From Phycisphaerales bacterium UBA7812 (GTDB taxonomy: Bacteria > Planctomycetota > Phycisphaerae > Phycisphaerales > UBA1924): a stretch of DNA of 43,813 nt. This document shows, piece by piece, positions 33,278-40,660 of this stretch. Where the stretch lies: contig DLBY01000179.1 of the NCBI GenBank assembly GCA_002480345.1, forward strand, positions 1 through 43,813, in the 5' to 3' direction. Both the position numbers and the translations under genes were made by a program. The number at the start of each line of letters is the position of its first letter. Position 1 is the first letter of the stretch. The notes under the pieces are model-generated. The model made no database searches. It worked only from the letters and a program-made list of their open reading frames with translations, and was not told the origin of the DNA.

Positions 33278-34436
33278 CCGAGTTGCCCTGGCGGAGCGCC
33301 TCGCGGGTCGCCGCGTCGACGCGACCGGGTGTGGGGCGGGCGGCGGCGGTGGTGTTGGCGACGAAGCCGTACACCGGCATCTCCATCGTCTCTTCGCCCT
33401 TCAGGTTCGTGTGGATGACCAGTTGCCCGAGGATGCGGGTCTGCTCGGTATCCGGGGCGACGCCTCGGACGGTGATCTCGTAGGCGTCGGCCTGCCCTTC
33501 GACCGCGGGTTTGTGGGTGATCTCAAGGTTCTCAAGGCCGGGCCCGGGCTCGATGCTCGTGATCTCGAACGGATCGGCGACGCGGTTGATGAGGGTGACG
33601 GTCGCCTCGAAGGGCTTGCCGGGCTCGAGACGGCCCAGCGCGAAGCGGGGCGGGCGGGCCTGGAGATCGCCCACGATCGTGACGGTGGCGCGGAGTGTCA
33701 CTTCGGGTCGGCGGTCATCATTGGTCTTGATGACGATGTCGGCGGAGTGACGACCGACGGGCAGGTCCTCAGGGATCGAAATCCGGATGGTCGACCGCGG
33801 CTTGGGCTCGCCCTCGAGATCGGCGGTGTCGTGCTCCACCAGTTCGGCCCTGAACAGCTTCTGGGTTTCTTCGGGCTGCTTCTCAGCCGGGACGGCTTCG
33901 AAGCCGGGGATCGACCCGAGGACGGTGATCTTGACGCCTTTCTCCTCGCCCTTGAAGACGCGACCGAGGTTGGCAAGACGGGGCTGGATGTCGAGCACCT
34001 TGGTGACCTGCGCGGTGATCGTGAGGCCGACACGCGGCGTTGAGCGGCTGTCGGTGGTGACATTGATCGTCTTGCGCTGGTTGCCCGCGCGGTTTTCCGG
34101 GTTGAAGATCACGGTGATCTCGCCGGACTCGCCGGGTTCGTAGGACTTCTTGTCGAGTTCGGGCACGGTGCACCCGCAGGTCGATCGGACATCGGTGATG
34201 ACGAGGGTCTCGCTTCCGGTGTTGGAGAACCGGAACTTGTGGGTCGCCTTCTCGTGGTCCCAGATGGCGCCGAAGTCGTGGAGGGTGTTGTCGAAGGTGA
34301 TCGCGCCCTGTCCCCTGGGGACGACGACCGGTTCGGAGGGCGGCGGTGGGAGTTGCGCCACCGCGGAGGTGACGCCCACCAGCACGAAGGTCACGATCGA
34401 GGTCAGTCGGCTGAGCGTTGCTGAACGCACTTTCAT
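33270..34436 (-). CDS. Secreted DUF1573-domain protein
   Basis: About 388 residues, with a signal peptide ending near SAVAQ. DUF1573 signature at about 50-110: HDFGAIWDHEKATHKFRFSN, then STCGCTVPE and GEITVIFNPENRAGNQRKTI. Further Ig-like/ASH-type beta domains follow (about 140-370). DUF1573 proteins are abundant in planctomycetes and Bacteroidetes and their job is unknown. The start is debatable: AGGAGG directly abuts ATG 34436, while GTG two codons later (34430) has ideal 6-nt spacing. It is the first gene of an operon with the rhodanese and MauE-like genes, so it may expose or receive reduced thiols through its CGC motif. Confidence 0.88.
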   Translation of the reverse strand: MKVRSATLSRLTSIVTFVLVGVTSAVAQLPPPPSEPVVVPRGQGAITFDNTLHDFGAIWDHEKATHKFRFSNTGSETLVITDVRSTCGCTVPELDKKSYEPGESGEITVIFNPENRAGNQRKTINVTTDSRSTPRVGLTITAQVTKVLDIQPRLANLGRVFKGEEKGVKITVLGSIPGFEAVPAEKQPEETQKLFRAELVEHDTADLEGEPKPRSTIRISIPEDLPVGRHSADIVIKTNDDRRPEVTLRATVTIVGDLQARPPRFALGRLEPGKPFEATVTLINRVADPFEITSIEPGPGLENLEITHKPAVEGQADAYEITVRGVAPDTEQTRILGQLVIHTNLKGEETMEMPVYGFVANTTAAARPTPGRVDAATREALRQGNSGG

Positions 34437-34745
34437 CCTCCTGTGATCCGATTCACTCTCGATGGCTGCCGCCGGCAAGGGGCGCGGCAGCCGGATGCTG
34501 GGATACGGCGGGTCCCGCGGTGGCGTTCGCGCCGTCGGTCACTCTGCACTGAGTGTAGTGTCGCCGCAGACATCCGGTCGACGCACACAAAAGATCGACC
34601 GCGGAAGGCGGTCCGGTCCAGAACGGTCCGCTTTCTCTACCGCTGATCGTGCCCGGAAGATGCGGTTCTACCGGCGGATCCGGCGGATTCGTCTCGGATT
34701 TTCGGACCGTTCGTGGTGGGTTCGCGTTCGGCAGGTCTCGCCGGC
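34437..34745. other. Intergenic region upstream of the DUF1573 operon
   Basis: 309 bases between the DUF1573 start and the stop of the dockerin-tailed nuclease gene. I see no convincing gene, no terminator with a T run and no clear promoter; there are only short imperfect GGCGGATCC-type repeats near 34674-34690. Confidence 0.45.
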
Positions 34746-36269
34746 TCAGGGGCAGCCGGCGGCGAAGGAATCAACGAAGGCGTTGATGTCGGAGAGATCG
34801 AACACGCCCGCGGGTGCGGCGAGATCCGCGATCGGATCGCCCGCGATGAAGCCTGTGGTGAACGCGTTGATGTCCGCCAGATCGAGGATACCGAAGGGTG
34901 GGGCGATGTCGGCGACGCAGTCCGCGGGCGCGACGACCTCACCCGAGATGACGAACTCGAGGTTCGGGACATCGGGGTCGTTCGACGCGATGACGAGTGT
35001 GCCCGAGATGGGGCCAACGACCGATGTATCCGCGAGGATATTGTGCGGGATGCCCGTGCCGCCGGGCTCGTCGAAGAAGACGCCGGTCGCGGCCGAGATC
35101 CCCCCGGTGGTGATGAACTCGTACTGAAGATCCTGGATGCCGGCGGTGCCCCAGACTGCGGGGTCCGCGGCGTTGGTGACCTCGATGCTCGCGATCGCGG
35201 CGTCGCCCTGGGTGACCGATCCGAAGTCGATGACACCTGTGGAGGCCTCGATCTTGGCGGGGACAACGAGATCGAGATAAACGGGGCAGTGGCCGGTCGG
35301 CCCCCCCATGGTGATGATGGACTGGGCGATGGAGGGCCCGACCATCGTGTTGCCGGTCGTGGTCATCCGCTGGTTGAACGATGTTCCGTCGTTTCCCCAG
35401 CAGCGGTAGGAGTGGTTGGGATCCTCGGGTGTGTTGAGGTTCCACGGGACCCCGAAGAGGCCCGCGTAGTCCAGCCCGATCCCGTCGCCCAGGCTCGGGG
35501 ACAGCAGGATCTGGTCGAGGCGGTCGTCCATGCCGCCCCCGCCCACGGGGTCCTGGGTGTGGATGTTTCGGTAGACGAACGAGTTGTTCCAGACGCCGGG
35601 CGCGGCGATCGGATCGAGCACGCGTCCCCGATCGTTCTGCTGTCCGCCGGTGAGTTCGATGTACGCGGCCTGGAACGCGGACTGGATGTTGAAATCGCCG
35701 CCCACGATGATGTTCCGGCCCTCGGGCAACTGTTCGGCGTCGGTCCGGACCTTGTCGGCCTCGATCAGTCGGCGGCTCTGATCGCTGCTCCCGGATCCCG
35801 CCTTCATGTGGAGTGAATAGACCGCAAGGACGGTTTCCTCCGCCTGGTAGCCGTCGAGACGGAGGTCGTAGCGGATGATGTTGCGGGGGTTCGCGCTCGA
35901 GCTTCCCAGGGAGACAATGGTGGTGTCAAGCAGGTCGAGTTTGCTCGTGCGGTAGGCGAGGCAGGTGTTGATGCCCCCGCCGCCTCCACCCACGAAGGTC
36001 GCGCCCGCCCAATCGCCGGGAGAGCCCGCGGCGCTGTTGAGGGCGCTCACGAACGCGTTCAGTGCCGATTGCGACGCGAACTCCTGGAGCAGGAAGAGAT
36101 CCGGATCCATCTTCCGGCCGTTGAACTCGCCGTAGACGACATTCTGGATGGTCGAGGCGCTGCCCCCGCCGTAGTTGGTGATGTTCCAGGACGCGATGCG
36201 CAGGCCGTCGGCGGCGAGGGCGGCGCCGGCGGTCAGAGATAGGGCGAGAACGGGGGGCAGGGTCTTCAT
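34746..36269 (-). CDS. Secreted endonuclease/exonuclease/phosphatase-fold protein with dockerin tail
   Basis: A 507-residue protein with a signal peptide (1-20). The metal-dependent EEP fold has RIASWNITNYGG (Asn29), LLQEF (Glu63), YSLHMKAGSG, VGGDFNI (Asp192, Asn194), DDRLDQILLS (Asp252) and GPTGHCP (His327), so the catalytic set looks complete. Next, a choice-of-anchor-D/ASH-like beta domain (about 345-445; IDFGSVTQGDAAIASIEVTN). The tail is a dockerin-like pair (DIAPPFGILDLADINAF and DLAAPAGVFDLSDINAF) between a Cys and GCP. An extracellular nuclease or phosphodiesterase is likely; the exact substrate is unknown. GGAG before the ATG fixes the start. Confidence 0.88.
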   Translation of the reverse strand: MKTLPPVLALSLTAGAALAADGLRIASWNITNYGGGSASTIQNVVYGEFNGRKMDPDLFLLQEFASQSALNAFVSALNSAAGSPGDWAGATFVGGGGGGINTCLAYRTSKLDLLDTTIVSLGSSSANPRNIIRYDLRLDGYQAEETVLAVYSLHMKAGSGSSDQSRRLIEADKVRTDAEQLPEGRNIIVGGDFNIQSAFQAAYIELTGGQQNDRGRVLDPIAAPGVWNNSFVYRNIHTQDPVGGGGMDDRLDQILLSPSLGDGIGLDYAGLFGVPWNLNTPEDPNHSYRCWGNDGTSFNQRMTTTGNTMVGPSIAQSIITMGGPTGHCPVYLDLVVPAKIEASTGVIDFGSVTQGDAAIASIEVTNAADPAVWGTAGIQDLQYEFITTGGISAATGVFFDEPGGTGIPHNILADTSVVGPISGTLVIASNDPDVPNLEFVISGEVVAPADCVADIAPPFGILDLADINAFTTGFIAGDPIADLAAPAGVFDLSDINAFVDSFAAGCP

Positions 36270-36593
36270 CGTGATCTCCGGGGCGCGGCGTCGGCTTCCC
36301 GATGCCGATCTCTCTCTGGTCCAATGGTGGACGATGCTCGTGTTCGGTGGCCTCGATGGTAGGCGTAGGCCATTGAAACGGAAAGGGTTACGCTGAAAAT
36401 CGGACGGGCTCGTGGCTTGCCGTTCGGGCCCGGCGCGTGGTGTTGATCGGCTGTTCGGGTTCGCTGGTTCGCTTGAGGGGTGCCACCCGACTTCGGACGG
36501 ACATGATCGGACCCGATCACCCGGGCAGGCGGGTCGTCGTTCCGATCTCCTGGCGGGCCCGGCTGCCAGAGTGGGCGTTCGCGGATCGGGGGA
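36270..36593. other. Intergenic region between topoisomerase VI A and the nuclease gene
   Basis: 324 bases. It must hold the 3' end of the topoisomerase transcript and the promoter of the nuclease gene, but I see no hairpin with a T run and no clear -35/-10 pair. Confidence 0.45.
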
Positions 36594-37829
36594 TCAGGAG
36601 AGCCAGTCCTGGGCCTTCAAACGCTCGGGGACATAAACCTCGGTGACATACGAGATGTCCTTGGTGATAAGCGATTCGACTTCCATCTTGAAGCCGTTGT
36701 CGAGCATCTTCTTGATCTCGCGCTGCCACTGCTGGCGGTCCTTGAACCACGGGTAGTTCATGATCTGCTTGGCGCGGGTGATGTCGCGGTCGTTCAGATC
36801 GATCTGGACATCGTCGGAGAGGTCGCACTCCTTGTAGTCCTTGGCACGGATGCCCAGGAACTTCGCGTCGGGGATCGCGAGGCGTTTGCTCTCGAACGCG
36901 AGGCTGATCGACCCCTGCTTGATAACGCTGTAGATGTAGTGCCCCCAGGGGTCGCAATCGAGCAGGCAGATGATGGGCAGGCCGTGCTCCTTGTTCAGGC
37001 GGTGCAGCAGGCGCCGTACCCCCCTGGGGGGCTGGCCCGAGCCCTCGGTCAGGATGCAGTTGTGCTGCTCCCAGAAGCGGTCCTCGTTGAACCGCTGCCA
37101 GACGGTGTCCTTCTCGACATGCAGGACGAAGTCCGCCTCGACATCCTTGAACTGGATCACCTCGGGCTCGCAGATGCTCGGCACGGCGTATCCCCCGGTG
37201 CCCATCCGCCGGCAGTTGATCTCGTCCCCGTTGTCGATGACGGTGATGTTGCCGACCATCGTGCCGCGCTTCTTGGCGAAGACATGGAGTTCCTCGCGGA
37301 GCGCGCCGAGCGTGACCTCGAGGTCCTCGAGGATCGCGTCGCTCTCGGTCTGGTCGTCGAAGGTCTTCTCGCCAGCCTTGCCCTTGCCCCCGGTGCCCTG
37401 GATCGTGTGCAAGCCCTTGTAGTACATACCGCGGAGGCTCAGCGTCTTCTTCGCCTCGATCAGCTCGTTGATGCCCTGGCCGTGCAGCAGGGTCTGCATG
37501 AACTTGCGGGCCTGCCCCAGGTTGAACAGCTGGCGGGTGTTGGTCGCGCTGCCCATTTGCAGGATGCCGCGGCTCTTATTCCACTTGGTGTTGGCGCTGG
37601 ATCGCGTCGGGACTTCGACCTTGGGCTCGCGTCCCGCGAGGGCGGACTTGACGATCGAGTCGGTCAGGCCGCGGATGGACTCCGCGGTCTTCTCGTCGCG
37701 CTTGTCCCAGGACGAGTGCCGTTCGCGCATCACGGCCGTCGCCCGCCCGGAGCCCGCGGCGGCCTTGCTGGTGGGTTTCTTCGCGGTCTTCTTACTGGCG
37801 GGTTTCTTGGTGGTTTTCTTTGCCATCAT
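36594..37829 (-). CDS. top6A: DNA topoisomerase VI subunit A (Spo11-like)
   Basis: A 411-residue catalytic subunit of a type IIB topoisomerase, which cuts both DNA strands and relaxes or decatenates with ATP from subunit B. The winged-helix 5Y-CAP domain has SLRGMYYKGLHTI with Tyr136/Tyr137 (by analogy with Spo11, the second is probably catalytic). The Toprim domain has VEKD (acidic Glu) and ICLLDCDPWGHYI with the DxD metal pair. The first 30 residues are a Lys/Ala/Pro-rich histone H1-like tail (KKTTKKPASKKTAKKPTSK). Its ATG overlaps the stop of subunit B as ATGA, so synthesis is coupled. Topo VI is chiefly archaeal and plant, with scattered bacterial cases. Confidence 0.93.
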   Translation of the reverse strand: MMAKKTTKKPASKKTAKKPTSKAAAGSGRATAVMRERHSSWDKRDEKTAESIRGLTDSIVKSALAGREPKVEVPTRSSANTKWNKSRGILQMGSATNTRQLFNLGQARKFMQTLLHGQGINELIEAKKTLSLRGMYYKGLHTIQGTGGKGKAGEKTFDDQTESDAILEDLEVTLGALREELHVFAKKRGTMVGNITVIDNGDEINCRRMGTGGYAVPSICEPEVIQFKDVEADFVLHVEKDTVWQRFNEDRFWEQHNCILTEGSGQPPRGVRRLLHRLNKEHGLPIICLLDCDPWGHYIYSVIKQGSISLAFESKRLAIPDAKFLGIRAKDYKECDLSDDVQIDLNDRDITRAKQIMNYPWFKDRQQWQREIKKMLDNGFKMEVESLITKDISYVTEVYVPERLKAQDWLS

Positions 37830-39994
37830 TTCTCTCCGCCGTCAAAGAGCCCGACGCCCGCCGCCTCCGGCGACCGCTTCTTGCGCACTTTCTTCTTCAC
37901 CTTCTTCTTGACGACCCGCTTGCCGGGCTTGGACTCCACGACGCCCGACTCAGCGAGCCCCTCGCGCGAGCGAGGGGACTTCGTTGCCTTGGTGCCCTTA
38001 GCATTGGCCCCTCCCCCCGCTTGCGCGGGGGGCTCTTTGCCAGTGGGCCCGCCGTTCGGCGACCCGTTCGGTCCGTCGTCCCCGACGATGATCACGCCGT
38101 CGTCGTTGTCCAGGCGCCCGTTGCCGTCCCCGAACCCGACGATCTTGCCGTCCTCATCCAGCACGGCGTCCGCGATCTCGGTCCGACGCTTTGCCTGCTT
38201 CATCAGCGATTCGTACAGCTCCGCAGCGTCCGCGCCGGTGATCGCCTCGCACGCCTTGCTGATCTCGCCGATGTACCGCTCGAAGACATCCCGTTTCTGC
38301 CCTTCGCGCTTCATGCGCTGGCGCCGGCGGATGTAGGTCCCAAGCTTCCGCCCGCATTCCTGGAGCGCGAGGCGCATCTCCTTGCGGATCTCGTCGTAGT
38401 CCGCGATCGCTTCCTTCGATTCGCTCGTGAACGGCACCCACACGCTGGCCATGTGGATCATGATCACCAGCGGACCAACGGGGGCGGAGCCCCGGGGCTG
38501 GCTCATGCCATAGTTCTTCCACGAGGTCTCGGTAACGCTCTTGAACGCGCTGCAAGCGCTCTGCTGGTAGAGCAGCGGGACGCGGTTGGCAAACCGGATC
38601 ACGCGGGCGGGCTGATCGCCCGGTAGGTCCCCGCCGAAACCGATCGCGGCCTCGATCTGGAACGGGTTGCCCCGATAGACCGCGGGGCTCCGCGTACTCG
38701 CGGCGTAGAACTCCGCCTTCACGCCTTTCAACATGCCCGCCAGCATCGTGCGCACACCGATGGGCGCGAGGCAGTCGGTGGGGGGGCTGCGGAGCTTGGT
38801 GTCCTGCAGCGCCCGGTAGATCTTCTCGGCCGACGCGTGGTCGAGATTCTTCACCCAGGTCTGTCCGCTGAAGGTCTTGCCCTTCTCGCTCGCGGCCTTG
38901 GTGATCTCGCCGACGACCGCGGGCGTGACCCGGCAGAACTCCCGTTTGAAGAAGCCCGCGAGCTGCTTCTCCTCGGTGTTCTTGAGCATCCGCAGGAAGT
39001 TGCCGAGTTCGACCCCATAAGGGTGGGGCTTGATCTCCTGCGTCTCGGGGGGGTTCTCGTCCACGGCGCGGGGGTAGACGATCCTGTCGGCGAGCTCGGT
39101 CGTGCGTTCGAACGAGACCTCGACGGGCGCGGAACCGTCTTGTGCGCCGACATCGTCTCGAGGGGAGCCCGAAGTGTCAGCGCCGGGCTGGGATTCTCCG
39201 GTGTCCGTATCCCGTCCGTCCTCGGCGCCGCGCTCACGCTTGGGGCTCTTTCCGGCCGCAGCATCTGAGCCGCCGGCGCTCTCCAGCGTCGGGTCCTCCC
39301 CCGCCTTGTCGGGCGGGATGAAGGTGATCTCCGCGTGGGGGTTGGCGATGGCGGTTTGCTCGAGGTAGGCCTCGATGCTCGCCTTGCCCCGGACATACTT
39401 GCCCTCGAGCTCGATGGCGACGCGTGTGCCGGTGCCGCTGCTGGTGGGCGGGAAGTCATCGGTTTCGATGTCGATTGTCACCTCGGGCTTGTTCTTCGAG
39501 GTGTCCATCGCGAGTTCGAGATGGTGCGCGGGCTTCTTGGCGTTCGGACGCGTCGTGATGACCATGGGGCGGCCTGTGGTCATCAGGCCGTACATGCCCG
39601 CGGCGGAGATGCCGATGCCCTGCTGCCCCCGGGACATCTTGAGGCGGTGGAACTTGGAGCCGTACAGGAGGCGTCCGAAGATGTTCTCGACCTGCCTGCG
39701 GACGATGCCGGGCCCGTTGTCGGTGATGGTGATGCGGTAGCGGGTGGGCTTGGTGGCGGAGGGCGCGGGGACGAGTTCCTCGATCTTCACCTCGATGTCG
39801 GGCAGGATCCCCGCCTCCTCGCACGCGTCGAGGGCGTTGTCCACCGCTTCCTTGACCGTGGTGAGCAGGGCCTTGCGGGGGTTGTCGAACCCCAGCAGGT
39901 GCCGGTTCTTCGCGAAGAACTCCGAGACGGAGATGTCCCGCTGCTTGGCGGCCATCGACTCCGCGTTGGCCTTCTTGCCCGTTTTCTTGGCCAT
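37826..39994 (-). CDS. top6B: DNA topoisomerase VI subunit B (GHKL ATPase)
   Basis: A 722-residue ATPase subunit. The Bergerat fold has the N box KEAVDNALDACEEAG (Asn53), G1 TDNGPGI (91-97) and G2 SRGQQGIGISAAGMYG (121-136). An H2TH region follows (KREFCRVTPAVVGEITKAA), then the transducer domain with PTDCLAPIG, VYRGNPFQIE, RFANRVPLLYQQ and ASVWVPFTSESKEAIADYDE. An acidic low-complexity insert of about 60 residues (229-290) interrupts the end of the GHKL domain, and the C-terminus is a long Gly-rich linker ending in a Lys run (KKKVKKKVRKK). ATG 39994 with GGAGGG just upstream is chosen; the open frame back to 41518 is antisense of other genes. B precedes A in one operon. Confidence 0.94.
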   Translation of the reverse strand: MAKKTGKKANAESMAAKQRDISVSEFFAKNRHLLGFDNPRKALLTTVKEAVDNALDACEEAGILPDIEVKIEELVPAPSATKPTRYRITITDNGPGIVRRQVENIFGRLLYGSKFHRLKMSRGQQGIGISAAGMYGLMTTGRPMVITTRPNAKKPAHHLELAMDTSKNKPEVTIDIETDDFPPTSSGTGTRVAIELEGKYVRGKASIEAYLEQTAIANPHAEITFIPPDKAGEDPTLESAGGSDAAAGKSPKRERGAEDGRDTDTGESQPGADTSGSPRDDVGAQDGSAPVEVSFERTTELADRIVYPRAVDENPPETQEIKPHPYGVELGNFLRMLKNTEEKQLAGFFKREFCRVTPAVVGEITKAASEKGKTFSGQTWVKNLDHASAEKIYRALQDTKLRSPPTDCLAPIGVRTMLAGMLKGVKAEFYAASTRSPAVYRGNPFQIEAAIGFGGDLPGDQPARVIRFANRVPLLYQQSACSAFKSVTETSWKNYGMSQPRGSAPVGPLVIMIHMASVWVPFTSESKEAIADYDEIRKEMRLALQECGRKLGTYIRRRQRMKREGQKRDVFERYIGEISKACEAITGADAAELYESLMKQAKRRTEIADAVLDEDGKIVGFGDGNGRLDNDDGVIIVGDDGPNGSPNGGPTGKEPPAQAGGGANAKGTKATKSPRSREGLAESGVVESKPGKRVVKKKVKKKVRKKRSPEAAGVGLFDGGEK

Positions 39995-40086
39995 ACACCC
40001 TCCGTGGTGCGTCTCTCGCGTTGCTTCGGGGACCGTCCCCAGAATAGGCAATTTGCCGCGTCGGGTGGGGCGGGCTCGCCCTCGAA

Positions 40087-40596
40087 TCAGCCGACGGTGC
40101 GGTCGAACTCGGCCTTGAGCCTCGTAAACAGTTCCGCGTCCGTCCCGTGCGCGTCGGCGCGGCGGGCATTCGGGAAGTCGTAGACCGCGAAGGGATCGCC
40201 CAGCCGCTTGTTCGCATCTTCCGAGGCGAAGCGCGGGACGATGTGGGCGTGGAGTACGGGCACCTGGTTGCAGAGCATCAGGTAATTCAACCGTTCGCAC
40301 CCGGTGGCCTTCGTGACAATGTCGCCCAGCAGGGCCATATCCGACAAGAAGGCGGCCCTCGCTGGGGCGGACAGATCGTTCAGATGGGCGGGGGTCGCGG
40401 GGCAACCCGAATCGCCCAGCAGGTCCGCCGGGAGATCGGGCAGCAGCATGCAGCACCCCTCGATGCCCGCGGGCTGTTGGTTGGACAGGATCGCCCAGCC
40501 GGTGCGCATGCGTCCGAGCGCCTGGGGATCGTTCCCGGCCTTGATGCGCTGGATGCGGTTGGAGATCGGGTCGAGGGTCGGTTCGTCGGTGCTCAT
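40087..40596 (-). CDS. HIT-family nucleotide-binding protein
   Basis: A 169-residue protein of the histidine-triad superfamily, which hydrolyses or transfers nucleoside monophosphates. The motif reads VPVLHAHIVPRF: aligned on the Pro-Arg end, the middle (catalytic) and last histidines are present, while the first is replaced by Val. An N-terminal half with GWAILSNQQPAGIEGCCMLLP and a C-terminal VYDFPNAR are consistent with HIT-like proteins. The substrate is unknown. The ATG at 40596 has TAGCGT exactly 6 nt upstream and no Shine-Dalgarno. It is divergent from the exported-protein gene at 40661. Confidence 0.8.
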   Translation of the reverse strand: MSTDEPTLDPISNRIQRIKAGNDPQALGRMRTGWAILSNQQPAGIEGCCMLLPDLPADLLGDSGCPATPAHLNDLSAPARAAFLSDMALLGDIVTKATGCERLNYLMLCNQVPVLHAHIVPRFASEDANKRLGDPFAVYDFPNARRADAHGTDAELFTRLKAEFDRTVG

Positions 40597-40602
40597 GGGG
40601 GC

Positions 40603-40608
40603 ACGCTA
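40603..40608 (-). promoter_or_regulatory. -10-like box TAGCGT, leaderless start of HIT gene
   Basis: On the minus strand TAGCGT plus a 6-nt spacer leads directly into the ATG at 40596; no Shine-Dalgarno is present. Confidence 0.45.
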
Positions 40609-40648
40609 GCCCGCTCCGCGCCGGCGTGCCCGGCTCGGGGGAAGGGGA

Positions 40649-40654
40649 TACGCT
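40649..40654 (+). promoter_or_regulatory. -10-like box TACGCT, leaderless start
   Basis: TACGCT plus a 6-nt spacer leads into ATG 40661. With the HIT gene box 40 nt away this makes a compact divergent promoter pair. Confidence 0.4.
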
Positions 40655-40660
40655 CGGATC

